A stretch of DNA of 64,000 bases from Paenimyroides marinum (GTDB lineage Bacteria > Bacteroidota > Bacteroidia > Flavobacteriales > Flavobacteriaceae). The position numbers and the translations under genes are program-made. Every line of letters begins with the position of its first letter. The stretch's first letter is position 1. The stretch lies in the NCBI RefSeq assembly GCF_900108395.1, contig NZ_FNXE01000003.1, positions 1 to 64,000 of the forward strand, written 5' to 3'. The notes beneath the pieces were generated by a model, which was not told the origin of the DNA, did not search any database, and saw only the letters and a list, made by a program, of their open reading frames with translations. Below, piece after piece: positions 1 to 7,698 of the stretch.

Positions 1-65
1 CAACACAATGAAGCTGCAATTGCTGTTAAAAGTCCTGCTCCAATTAGTTTGTTGTCTGTTTTCAT
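1..65 (-). CDS. merT: MerT-like mercuric ion transporter, 5' fragment cut by window edge
   Basis: Only the first 21 codons are inside the window. They read MKTDNKLIGAGLLTAIAASLC, an N-terminal cytoplasmic tail followed by the first membrane helix that in MerT proteins carries a vicinal cysteine pair taking Hg(II) through the inner membrane; the next codon begins TG, consistent with a second Cys. Its ATG overlaps the TGA of the upstream ArsR-type regulator by ATGA, so the two are probably translated together as a mercury-responsive operon. The call rests on a short stretch plus context and could also be another small heavy-metal transporter. Confidence 0.6.
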   Translation of the reverse strand, partial: MKTDNKLIGAGLLTAIAASLC

Positions 66-436
66 AATGTTTCCAAAATTTTGTTTTCGTCAAGTATTTT
101 GAAAAACGGTTTCAGCATTTTTTCATACTCTTTTGTTAATGAGTAAAAAATGGTTTGAGCTTCTCTTTCTGTTTCAATGAGTTTTCTGTCTTTGAGTTTT
201 CGCAAGTGTTGTGAAACCGCTGAAATTGTCATACCAAGAATATCGCTTATATCACAAACACAAAGTCGTTTTTCTTCATAGATCAGAAAGAGAATTTTCA
301 GTCTTACGTTGTTTCCTGCCAATTCAAGTCCGTTTGATAAATAGTCAAATGAGCCGTTGAGTTCTGAAACTCTGTCTTTACAGCGATTTATTTGTTTAAT
401 GTCCGCTTGTTGTCGTATGCAAGAATTGTTGTCCAT
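62..436 (-). CDS. ArsR/SmtB-family metal-responsive repressor, copy 1
   Basis: 124-aa winged-helix repressor. The HTH lies around residues 60-85 (CDISDILGMTISAVSQHLRKL) and a CVCD cysteine pair sits at the start of it, the classic position of the metal thiolate site in ArsR-type sensors; more cysteines lie at residues 6 and 19. It overlaps merT by 4 nt and probably represses that operon until a soft metal such as Hg(II) binds. A second copy at 7994-8368 is identical except for Ile/Leu in ILFLxYEEK, while third codon positions differ repeatedly, which indicates purifying selection on both rather than a very recent duplication. Confidence 0.85.
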   Translation of the reverse strand: MDNNSCIRQQADIKQINRCKDRVSELNGSFDYLSNGLELAGNNVRLKILFLIYEEKRLCVCDISDILGMTISAVSQHLRKLKDRKLIETEREAQTIFYSLTKEYEKMLKPFFKILDENKILETL

Positions 437-440
437 AGTA

Positions 441-448
441 CAAAGGTA
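441..448 (-). promoter_or_regulatory. -7 box of arsR copy 1 promoter
   Basis: On the minus strand this reads TACCTTTG, matching the Bacteroidota -7 consensus TAnnTTTG. It ends only 5 nt before the ATG at 436, so the transcript may be leaderless or nearly so. The AT-rich stretch just upstream is a plausible operator. Copy 2 has the equivalent box at 8372-8379. Confidence 0.6.
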
Positions 449-536
449 GTCAATTTGCTTATTTAAGTAACTACTAAAATACGAAACATCAAAAAGAACC
501 CGATTTGTCTGTCGGGTTGTGTCGTCATAGCCTTGC

Positions 537-629
537 CACTAACGGGCCGGCGATAAAACAAGTTGCCGAAGGCAATTTGCCCGAAGGGCGTAGTGACCGA
601 AGGGAACGAAGTTTTATTGCCTGTTGGGC
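537..629 (-). repeat. attC-like palindromic site F (distal end of array)
   Basis: 93-bp imperfect palindrome. Left box CACTAAC, 5-nt spacer, arm GGCGATAAAAC; right arm GTTTTATTGCC, 1-nt spacer, box GTTGGGC, which fits the integron GTTRRRY consensus exactly. Between the arms are two small hairpins with GAA triloops (TTGCC-GAA-GGCAA and GCCC-GAA-GGGC). The 5-versus-1 spacer asymmetry has the same polarity as the other sites. It lies 3' of the sul-like gene. Assignment as a recombination site is inferred from structure. Confidence 0.55.
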
Positions 630-864
630 GCTGTTAAATGGCGCGTAACCACAGCGTTTCTTTTCCCGGCCGATTCTCTTCTCTATTTGCATTGAGCGGC
701 ACTCATTAAGGGGAGTTGGTTGATTCTCTTTATTTTCAATTACCCCAATCTATTCCATCAAAACCAAGAGACCTTATTTTTCGCCTTTAAGAACTTAGTA
801 TTCCCAAGTTATAGATCAGCATAATAAAACCGTAATCCATCTTGAAATGGTTGTCAATTACAAA
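630..864. other. Non-coding flank between site F and the sul-like gene
   Basis: No ORF. It begins with an arm (623-649, GTTGGGCGC..TTAAATGGCGCG) that recurs inverted at 1816-1842 on the other side of the sul-like gene. CGGCCGA and GAGCGGCAC further in are also matched inverted at about 1765-1805. The sul-like gene therefore sits inside a large palindrome. Confidence 0.6.
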
Positions 865-1683
865 TTAGCAATTTAACATCCCAAGCACTTTTAATGCGTC
901 ACTTAAAGCTCTTACATCATGCGTACGGATGTAATCCACACCCATATAGCTTATATAAATTTCAGCAGCCAGGGTCGCTGGCGTTCGCTCGTTGACTCCT
1001 CGCCCAACAATAGTTCCTAAAAAAGATTTCCGAGAAACCGAAACAAGAATTGGTAATTTAAAGTATTCTTTTAATCGAAAAATATTTTTCAAAACATATA
1101 TTGACGTTTCTGGGTTAGAGCCTAAGAAGAAACCCATCCCTGGGTCTAAAATAATTCTTTCGGATGAAACGCCTGAATTTTGAAGTGAATTTATTCGTTG
1201 CGAAAAGAAATCAATTATTCCATTAAATATATTTTCGGGAACAGTTTCGATTACTTGGGCTTTCCCAAGCCGCTGTATGGAATGCATAACAATGAGTTTG
1301 CAATTAGATTCTGCCAATTCAGGATATAATTCTGCGTATGGAAACCCTTGAATGTCATTTAAATAGTGGACATTCTTTTTTAAAAAATATTTTTGAACTT
1401 CGGGTTTGAATGAATCAACAGAAACTGAAATATTTTGAGAATGCAATTTGTCGATGACATCATTTAAACGGATTATTTCCTCATGAGGCTTTACTTCTTT
1501 TGATTCAGGATTACTGGAAGCGGCTCCTACATCAATTATGTCAGCGCCATCCTTAACAAGTTGAAGTGATTTCTCTATAGCTTTATCATAATTTAAATAA
1601 AGGCCGCCATCTGAAAAGCTGTCTTCAGTAATGTTTACTACACCTAGTATTGTAGGCTTTTTTAATTTCATATGTTTTTTCAC
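865..1683 (-). CDS. Sul-type sulfonamide-resistant dihydropteroate synthase
   Basis: 272-aa TIM-barrel DHPS that condenses pterin pyrophosphate with p-aminobenzoate in folate synthesis. Visible motifs: GVVNITEDSFSDGG (14-27), AASSNPE (54-60), YLNDIQGFP (107-115), DPGMGFFLG (180-188), SVSRKSF (215-221) and RTHD (253-256). The GFFLGxxPETS loop matches Sul1/Sul2-type enzymes, whose two-residue Phe-Gly-type insertion excludes sulfonamides, and not the GFGK loop of housekeeping FolP. It is clearly divergent from Sul1, Sul2 and Sul3 as I recall them. The neighbours are all resistance genes, supporting a resistance role. Start at MKKHMKL; MKLKK four codons later is an alternative. Confidence 0.8.
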   Translation of the reverse strand: MKKHMKLKKPTILGVVNITEDSFSDGGLYLNYDKAIEKSLQLVKDGADIIDVGAASSNPESKEVKPHEEIIRLNDVIDKLHSQNISVSVDSFKPEVQKYFLKKNVHYLNDIQGFPYAELYPELAESNCKLIVMHSIQRLGKAQVIETVPENIFNGIIDFFSQRINSLQNSGVSSERIILDPGMGFFLGSNPETSIYVLKNIFRLKEYFKLPILVSVSRKSFLGTIVGRGVNERTPATLAAEIYISYMGVDYIRTHDVRALSDALKVLGMLNC

Positions 1684-1835
1684 TTTAATTGCCTTTTCTA
1701 TTCTGTTTTGTCTGTGGTTTTATTTCATATCTTTTTAATTTAATTCGCGGATTATTGTTTCCCTAAACTGTGCCGCTCGTCTTTTGTTTTTATATTTCTC
1801 GGCCGGGCTATTTATTTAACGCGCCATTTAATTGC
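1684..1835. other. Non-coding upstream region of the sul-like gene with inverted arm
   Basis: No ORF. It holds the upstream sequence of the sul-like gene and the inverted counterpart of the arm near site F (1816-1842, ending GCGCCCAAC). No convincing TAnnTTTG promoter was seen by eye. Confidence 0.5.
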
Positions 1836-2029
1836 GCCCAACGGGAAACGCATTGGCGAAGTGGCGGATAAATTGGACAAAAAGTTCAATTTAGCGAGAA
1901 CGTAGCCGATGTGTTTCCACAGAGCTAACTTACAAATAAAAAGCGAATGTGGAACACATTCGGCGGAATAAAATGCAGAAACTTTCAATTTAGCACTTAA
2001 CCTGCCATTTTGCCAATGCGATGTTATGT
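1836..2029 (-). repeat. attC-like palindromic site E
   Basis: 194-bp palindromic site. Left box GCCCAAC (perfect RYYYAAC), 6-nt spacer, arm CGCATTGGCGAAGTGGCGG; right arm CCTGCCATTTTGCCAATGCG, 2-nt spacer, box GTTATGT. A nested stem (GATGTGTTTCCACA pairing with TGTGGAACACATTC) fills the loop, which makes this the longest site. The polarity of the 6-versus-2 spacer asymmetry equals that of sites B, C, D and F. It lies 5' of erm(F), which is inverted relative to the other genes. Confidence 0.6.
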
Positions 2030-2043
2030 GAAGGAATTTTTAG

Positions 2044-2051
2044 TATCTTTG
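2044..2051 (+). promoter_or_regulatory. -7 box of erm(F) promoter
   Basis: TATCTTTG fits the Bacteroidota -7 consensus TAnnTTTG. It lies 15 nt beyond the end of palindromic site E and 22 nt before the small leader ORF, so erm(F) brings its own promoter and leader with it. Confidence 0.6.
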
Positions 2052-2072
2052 TATTCAAATAATTCACATTTT

Positions 2073-2166
2073 ATGTATTTCAGCAAGCCTTGGTAATTAA
2101 AAATTAAAGTAAATTATTAAATCGTCTTTTTGAGACGGTTGCTATTTGGTACGTTAATTTTTAATT
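2073..2166 (+). promoter_or_regulatory. Candidate erm(F) leader peptide and attenuator hairpins
   Basis: A 7-codon ORF (ATG at 2073, MYFSKPW, TAA at 2094-2096) is followed by AATTAAAAATTAA (about 2096-2108), which can pair with TTAATTTTTAATT just before the erm(F) start, and by an internal hairpin CGTC-loop-GACG. The long stem would cover the AT-rich translation-initiation region of erm(F). This is the layout of translational attenuators that induce other erm genes when a macrolide stalls the ribosome on a leader peptide. Seen: ORF and pairing. Inferred: regulation. Confidence 0.5.
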
Positions 2167-2181
2167 TAAAATAAGTTACTA

Positions 2182-2982
2182 ATGACAAAAAAGAAATTGC
2201 CCGTTCGTTTTACGGGTCAGCACTTTACTATTGATAAAGTGCTAATAAAAGATGCAATAAGACAAGCAAATATAAGTAATCAGGATACGGTTTTAGATAT
2301 TGGGGCAGGCAAGGGGTTTCTTACTGTTCATTTATTAAAAATCGCCAACAATGTTGTTGCTATTGAAAACGACACAGCTTTGGTTGAACATTTACGAAAA
2401 TTATTTTCTGATGCCCGAAATGTTCAAGTTGTCGGTTGTGATTTTAGGAATTTTGCAGTTCCGAAATTTCCTTTCAAAGTGGTGTCAAATATTCCTTATG
2501 GCATTACTTCCGATATTTTCAAAATCCTGATGTTTGAGAGTCTTGGAAATTTTCTGGGAGGTTCCATTATCCTTCAGTTAGAACCTACACAAAAGTTATT
2601 TTCGAGGAAGCTTTACAATCCATATACCGTTTTCTATCATACTTTTTTTGATTTGAAACTTGTCTATGAGGTAGGTCCTGAAAGTTTCTTGCCACCGCCA
2701 ACTGTCAAGTCGGCTTTGTTACGCATTAAAAGAAAACAGTCTTCTTTTGATGTTGAGCTTAAAGCCAAATATTTAGCGTTTATTTCCTGTCTTTTACGAA
2801 AGCCTGATTTAACTGTCAAAACAGCTTTGAAGTCTATTTTCAGAAAAAGTCAGGTCAGGTCGATTTCGGAAAAGTTCGGAATAAACCTGAATGTTCAAAT
2901 TGTTTGTTTGTCGCCAAGTCAATGGGTAAACTGTTTTTTGGAAATGCTGGAAGTTGTCCCTGAAAAATTTCATCCTTCGTAG
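2182..2982 (+). CDS. erm(F): Erm(F) 23S rRNA (adenine-N6)-dimethyltransferase
   Basis: 266-aa enzyme that dimethylates A2058 of 23S rRNA and so confers macrolide-lincosamide-streptogramin B resistance. SAM-binding motif DIGAGKG at 39-45, catalytic NIPY at 103-106, followed by the helical C-terminal domain of KsgA/Erm proteins. Length and sequence match Erm(F) of Bacteroides and Flavobacteriaceae as I know it. It is the only resistance gene of the island on the plus strand; sites E and D flank it. Its 5' region holds a promoter and a possible attenuator, usually lost in the Bacteroides Tn4351 copies, where an IS supplies the promoter (from memory). Confidence 0.95.
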   Translation: MTKKKLPVRFTGQHFTIDKVLIKDAIRQANISNQDTVLDIGAGKGFLTVHLLKIANNVVAIENDTALVEHLRKLFSDARNVQVVGCDFRNFAVPKFPFKVVSNIPYGITSDIFKILMFESLGNFLGGSIILQLEPTQKLFSRKLYNPYTVFYHTFFDLKLVYEVGPESFLPPPTVKSALLRIKRKQSSFDVELKAKYLAFISCLLRKPDLTVKTALKSIFRKSQVRSISEKFGINLNVQIVCLSPSQWVNCFLEMLEVVPEKFHPS

Positions 2983-3042
2983 TTCAAAGTCGGGTGGTTG
3001 TCAAGATGATTTTTCTGGTTTGGTGTCGTCTTTTAAGCTGCC

Positions 3043-3173
3043 GCATAACGTTTTCGGGCTTTGCGTTCGGGCGGGTTTCGGAGCACAAAACTGTCAACCT
3101 GCACTGAACTTGAATAGAAGCACAAAGCTCCAAGTGATACGTCACCCCGCCTGACGCAAAACCCGTGTTAGCG
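3043..3173 (-). repeat. attC-like palindromic site D
   Basis: 131 bp. Left box GCATAAC, 5-nt spacer, arm CGGGCTTTGCGTTCGGGCGGG; right arm CCCCGCCTGACGCAAAACCCG, 1-nt spacer, box GTTAGCG. The loop contains AGCACAAA, TTGAATAGAAGCAC and a GCTCCAAGTGATACG stretch related to the loops of sites B and C. It separates erm(F) from the acetyltransferase gene. Confidence 0.65.
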
Positions 3174-3188
3174 GGTCGTTGTTCTTGT

Positions 3189-3653
3189 TTACTTTTCACT
3201 GTCAAGAGTTAATTTGTAATAGAAATGTCGCACTTTCTCTTCTTCTGTCGGATTTGTAAGACGGTAGAAATCAAGAGCATAATTGTCAACTTCATCTGCT
3301 TGCACAAAAACTTCTTCAAATCCCTTTTCTTTGAAATATTGATTTGTAAACGCTATTAACTTTCGCCCCACGCCTTTTCTTTGGTAATTCGTCAATACTG
3401 CAAGGTCATATATATAGGCTAATGGTTTATCTGAATAGTACTGGTCAAGCACATAAACTGTCAGCCCACCTATAACTTTGTTGTTTGCCCTAGCCGTAAC
3501 TACATAAAAGGTTTCTTGGTTTAATAGTTTCTGTAAGTGCAATTCACTTGGCAAATTGAAATTTTTCATTTCAAATACATTTTCAAAAATAACTATTAAG
3601 TCCTTGAACTCTTTAATATTGTCAGATTGTAGTATTTGCAATTCTAAGTTCAT
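3189..3653 (-). CDS. AAC(3)-I family aminoglycoside N-acetyltransferase (GNAT)
   Basis: 154-aa GNAT. The acetyl-CoA pyrophosphate loop is YQRKGVGRKLI (90-100). The stretches YVLDQYY, YIYDLAV and VQADEVDNYALDFYRL align with the characteristic YVLPKFE, YIYDLAV and VQADYGDDPAVALYTKL of AAC(3)-Ia, which acetylates gentamicin-type aminoglycosides at the 3-amino group. The protein is divergent from AAC(3)-Ia over the rest, so substrate range is inferred. It lies between sites D and C in the same direction as aadS and tet(X). Start chosen at MNLELQ, the first ATG of the conserved region. Confidence 0.75.
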   Translation of the reverse strand: MNLELQILQSDNIKEFKDLIVIFENVFEMKNFNLPSELHLQKLLNQETFYVVTARANNKVIGGLTVYVLDQYYSDKPLAYIYDLAVLTNYQRKGVGRKLIAFTNQYFKEKGFEEVFVQADEVDNYALDFYRLTNPTEEEKVRHFYYKLTLDSEK

Positions 3654-3698
3654 ACATTTCTCAGTTTTCTTTTTTAGAGATAGTCCTTTACAATGCCC

Positions 3699-3830
3699 GC
3701 ATAACGTGCCGCGTATTGGCGATGGGCGGGATTTTTAGCACTGAACTTTAATCGAAGAACAGAAGTTGAATTTTGCACTTCCGTTGATACGAAGCCGTTC
3801 AGCCCGCCTATTGCCAATACGATGTTGTAC
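3699..3830 (-). repeat. attC-like palindromic site C
   Basis: 132 bp. Left box GCATAAC, 6-nt spacer GTGCCG, arm CGTATTGGCGATGGGCGGG; right arm CCCGCCTATTGCCAATACG, 2-nt spacer AT, box GTTGTAC. The arms pair over 19 nt with two mismatches. The loop (TTTTTAGCAC, GAAGTTGAATTTTGCAC, GATACGAAG) is clearly homologous to that of site B, so the sites form a repeat family like Vibrio VCRs rather than chance palindromes. Confidence 0.7.
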
Positions 3831-3837
3831 GACGTAG

Positions 3838-4701
3838 TTATGTTTTGGGTTTTAGTCCAGCTAAATATTTTCGTATGTCATTTTCTAATTTATCCGGGTA
3901 TTTGTACTCTAATTTTTTTGACAATTCAGTTCCTATTTCTGAAACTAAATCAGTCATTGAAAATAGAGCAGTCCAATTTTCCTTTATATTGCTCCCTGAA
4001 AATGTTTGTTCTGTTTTAGCCCACATTTCCTGGTTAAGATACTTTTTGAAAAGTCGTCCATATTTATTGGTCGTTATGTTCCAATTGTGTTCACTTGCAA
4101 TGTGCCATTCAATTAAAGGAATTAAATATTCTGTGCGAATAACGGTTTCCGACATAAATTTCGCATAGAATATTTCATCTCTCACAAGACACTTTGCCAC
4201 GTAAGTTGTGTCCCACCAAAAATCGTTTATTAGATTTTGAAACTCTTTTTCAGACGGTTTTTTGATAATGGAAATTTGATAAGTTGGTTTCAGCATTTGC
4301 TTTGTAATACCATCTTTATCAATTAAAATTTTATAACCAATATCCCAATCTTCTGGTAATTCTTTCTCTTGCGTTTCCTTTATAAATTTTGATTTGCTGT
4401 AAAGTTTAAAATCTACTTTCACACCGTCTTCATAAAGTAGCATTTTCATTGCGTGTTTATGGTTAAAACAACTTTCGTCTTCTTCAATCATAGCAATTGG
4501 ATTTCCGAATTTAAGCGTCCAGCTTTTGTCTGAAATGTAATTTGTATTATCCTCAAAAACAAATTCAATGTCTAAATCACTAAATTCGTCAACAAGTGCT
4601 AAAGGATTTACAAGTGAACTTGTCAGAAGAAGAACTCTTACATCTTCGTTTTTCTCCGACCATTCTATAATTGTTCTTAACTTTTCTTCTCTGACTTTCA
4701 T
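3838..4701 (-). CDS. aadS: AadS aminoglycoside 6-adenylyltransferase
   Basis: 287-aa ANT(6)-type nucleotidyltransferase that adenylylates streptomycin. The catalytic motif TSSLVNPLALVDEFSDLDIEF (about 29-49) has the Ser and the paired Asp residues of the family, followed by the conserved DGxKVDFKLY and the C-terminal helical domain. The start was set at MKVREEKLR; a longer frame to 4770 would run through palindromic site B. Sequence and length match AadS of Bacteroides and Flavobacteriaceae. It reaches to 7 bp from site C on its 3' side, the tight gene-site packing expected of a cassette. Confidence 0.92.
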   Translation of the reverse strand: MKVREEKLRTIIEWSEKNEDVRVLLLTSSLVNPLALVDEFSDLDIEFVFEDNTNYISDKSWTLKFGNPIAMIEEDESCFNHKHAMKMLLYEDGVKVDFKLYSKSKFIKETQEKELPEDWDIGYKILIDKDGITKQMLKPTYQISIIKKPSEKEFQNLINDFWWDTTYVAKCLVRDEIFYAKFMSETVIRTEYLIPLIEWHIASEHNWNITTNKYGRLFKKYLNQEMWAKTEQTFSGSNIKENWTALFSMTDLVSEIGTELSKKLEYKYPDKLENDIRKYLAGLKPKT

Positions 4702-4727
4702 TTTGTTTGGTTCGGTTTTACTATGTC

Positions 4728-4860
4728 GTACAACGGTTGGCAAATTGGCGATGGAGCCGACTTTTAGCACAAATGTTGAATAGAATTACTAATCTTCAAC
4801 ATTGCACAAAAGTTCAATAGAAGTACTTCACCGGCTCTATTGCCAATTTGTTTGTTATGT
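4728..4860 (-). repeat. attC-like palindromic site B
   Basis: 133 bp. Left box GTACAAC, 6-nt spacer GGTTGG, arm CAAATTGGCGATGGAGCCG; right arm CGGCTCTATTGCCAATTTG, 3-nt spacer TTT, box GTTATGT. The 19-nt arms pair with two mismatches at the same relative positions as in site C (GCGATG against CTATTGC). The loop shares CTTTTAGCAC, TTGAATAGAA and CATTGCACAAAAG with sites C and D. It lies 3' of tet(X) and 5' of aadS. Confidence 0.7.
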
Positions 4861-4876
4861 GCCGTTTTATTCCATT

Positions 4877-6043
<1,167 letters not shown>

Positions 6044-6054
6044 TCAAAAATGGC

Positions 6055-6223
6055 ACATAATGGCTCGGCGACTTGGCGAAGTAGCGAAGCTGTATCGAAG
6101 ATACAAAAGCGGAGCTATTTAGCCAAGTCGCTTGTTGTAAGCAGTCCGCGAAGCGGCGGCTTACGGCAAGCGACGTAAGTCGCCGAGCCATTGTTAGCAA
6201 GGAGCGCAGCGGATTGCTAACAA
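6055..6223 (-). repeat. Palindromic site A next to the integrase, possible attI-like site
   Basis: An exact 16-bp arm pair (AATGGCTCGGCGACTT at 6059 and AAGTCGCCGAGCCATT at 6177) encloses nested hairpins: TGTATC-GAA-GATACA, GTAAGC..GGCTTAC and CCGC-GAA-GCGG. The box GTTAGCA (6193-6199) is followed by a second inverted repeat, TTGTTAGCAA (6191-6200) against TTGCTAACAA (6214-6223). The left box is degenerate (ACATAAT) and the spacer asymmetry of sites B-F is missing, so this may be the proximal, attI-like site. It ends 68 bp from the recombinase stop codon. Confidence 0.5.
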
Positions 6224-6290
6224 CTCATTTATATATGCGACAAAAATACGCAAATATTCCATAAATGGCTGGCTTGGTGTAGTTTTTTTA

Positions 6291-7325
6291 TCACAAATCA
6301 TCAAACGGACTTTTGATATTTTGCAAACTTTTAGTGCTTACGTGGGTATAAATTTCGGTGGTTTTACTACTGTTGTGTCCTAAAAGTTCTTGAATAAAAC
6401 GCAAGTCCGTTCCACTTTCCAATAAGTGCGTAGCGTAGCTGTGTCGCAACCAATGCAAACTTACAGGCTTTTTAATGTTTGATTTTTGCAAGGCTTGTTT
6501 CAATACACTTTGCAGGCTTTCGGCAGTGTATTGTTCGCCTTTTTGTTGTCCTTCAAATAACCAAACTGTTGGTTTGTACGCTTTGTAATATTGTCTCAAA
6601 AGTTCTATTATTTTTTCCGAAATAGGTGCAATGCGGTCTTTCTTGCCTTTGGCTTGTTTTATCAATAAAATTCCACGTTTGCTGTCTATATCGGTCGGTT
6701 TTAAATTCAAAAGTTCGCTTCTTCGTAGTCCACAAGCGTAAATCAAACTCAGCATTGCTCTGTGTTTTATGTTGCCGTGTGCTTCTAAAATGACTTTTAT
6801 TTCTTCTTTGCTCAAAACATTGGGTAAGGTTTTGGGCTTTTTGGGGCGGTGTATTTGTTCAATGTTTAACTTTCTGTTTTGCACCGTTTGAAAAAACAAT
6901 TTTACGGCATTTACCATTTGGTTTTGGTACGAAGCCGACAGTTTGTTTTTCAAAATATACTCGTTGTTGAAAATGATGATGTCGTTATTTTCAATATCGT
7001 ATAACGCTTTTTCAGAAAAGAATTTTAGAAAAACCCGAATAGCATCAACATAAGTTTTTATGGTGCTTTCGCTGTATCGTTTGCTACGCAACCATTTTAC
7101 AAAATTTTCTATTTGTTGTTCTGTTTCGGCTGACAACCTTTTTTCGAGCGGAAGTTTAAATTTTAGACGGTATTCTTCCTTGTCGGGCAAATGCCACACT
7201 TTGAGCGTGCTGCTCCATTTTGCACCGTCTAATTTTCTAAAACGGGCAATCAGTTCCTTTTTCTTTTCAAAAGAAACGGCAATGCGTTTTTGACCTCTGT
7301 GAGTGATGAGTTTTGCAGTGTACAT
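6291..7325 (-). CDS. Tyrosine recombinase (XerC/D- and IntI-like), putative cassette integrase
   Basis: 344-aa tyrosine recombinase. A roughly 65-residue N-terminal arm-type domain precedes the SAM-like core-binding domain (about 68-150) and catalytic domain: R201 (ACGLRRSE), K226 (AKGKKDR), H291 and R294 (HWLRHSY), H317 (LLGHN) and nucleophile Y326 (EIYTHV). It ends IKSPFDDL, like the VRSPLDAL end of IntI1, but the IntI-specific extra segment between boxes I and II is absent. Its 3' end faces site A and the cassettes. A xerD-like gene beside tet(X) is common in published contexts. Integration of the flanking cassettes is inferred from position, not shown. Confidence 0.85.
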   Translation of the reverse strand: MYTAKLITHRGQKRIAVSFEKKKELIARFRKLDGAKWSSTLKVWHLPDKEEYRLKFKLPLEKRLSAETEQQIENFVKWLRSKRYSESTIKTYVDAIRVFLKFFSEKALYDIENNDIIIFNNEYILKNKLSASYQNQMVNAVKLFFQTVQNRKLNIEQIHRPKKPKTLPNVLSKEEIKVILEAHGNIKHRAMLSLIYACGLRRSELLNLKPTDIDSKRGILLIKQAKGKKDRIAPISEKIIELLRQYYKAYKPTVWLFEGQQKGEQYTAESLQSVLKQALQKSNIKKPVSLHWLRHSYATHLLESGTDLRFIQELLGHNSSKTTEIYTHVSTKSLQNIKSPFDDL

Positions 7326-7329
7326 ATAT

Positions 7330-7531
7330 TTCTTTCAAATTTAAAGAAAAAGATGAATCCATTGCTTTAGTATTTAAATGGACGGATGAATTGGAGAAAA
7401 AAATATCTTTCCTTTCAAATGTTCTCGAATGGTATAAAAACAGTGGGTTACAGGAAAAAAGGAAATACTGGGCTCGATTTTTACTGGAAAATTCTCTTTT
7501 CAAAATAATGAAGTTAGAACACCCGAATTAG
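7330..7531 (+). pseudogene. Unidentified coding remnant
   Basis: An open frame without its own plausible start overlaps the recombinase 5' end and reads FKFKEKDESIALVFKWTD then ISFLSNVLEWYKN, with normal-looking amino-acid composition. It stops at 7531, and a related-looking continuation (ELDAMFAMILRYTG) follows in another frame. It looks like the decayed 3' part of a gene interrupted at the recombinase side. I do not recognise the family, and it may be chance. Confidence 0.25.
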
Positions 7532-7583
7532 ATGCTATGTTCGCAATGATTCTTAGATATACAGGGCGATTCGTGGAAAAGAA

Positions 7584-7618
7584 AACGGGACAAACTCACT
7601 ATGAAAGGAGTTTGTCCC
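7584..7618 (-). terminator. Terminator hairpin behind the tRNA-Arg-like gene
   Basis: A perfect 12-bp stem CGGGACAAACTC / GAGTTTGTCCCG with a 10-nt loop, followed by TTTTC in the minus direction. It lies directly after the tRNA 3' end and would terminate that transcript. Confidence 0.7.
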
Positions 7619-7621
7619 GTT

Positions 7622-7698
7622 TGGTGATTCCGTTTGGATTCGATCCAAAGACCTACTGCTTAGAAGGCAGTTGCTCTATCCAGCTGAGCTACGGGAAC
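7622..7698 (-). tRNA. tRNA-Arg(TCT)-like gene with mismatched acceptor stem
   Basis: The minus strand folds as a cloverleaf of 77 nt with CCA encoded: D-arm GCTC/GAGC, anticodon arm ACTGC-CTTCTAA-GCAGT with anticodon TCT, and T-arm TTTGG/CCAAA. The acceptor pairs only at 5 of 7 positions (GTTCCCG against CGGAATC; 2:71 and 4:69 fail), and the T-loop reads ATCGAAT instead of TTCGAAT. It may be a decayed or recombined copy. An intact version would be expected to start GATTCCG. Confidence 0.7.

Noticed and set aside
2954..3205. Short frames on both strands after erm(F)
   Set aside because: They overlap erm(F), site D and the acetyltransferase end; composition follows the palindrome, not a gene.
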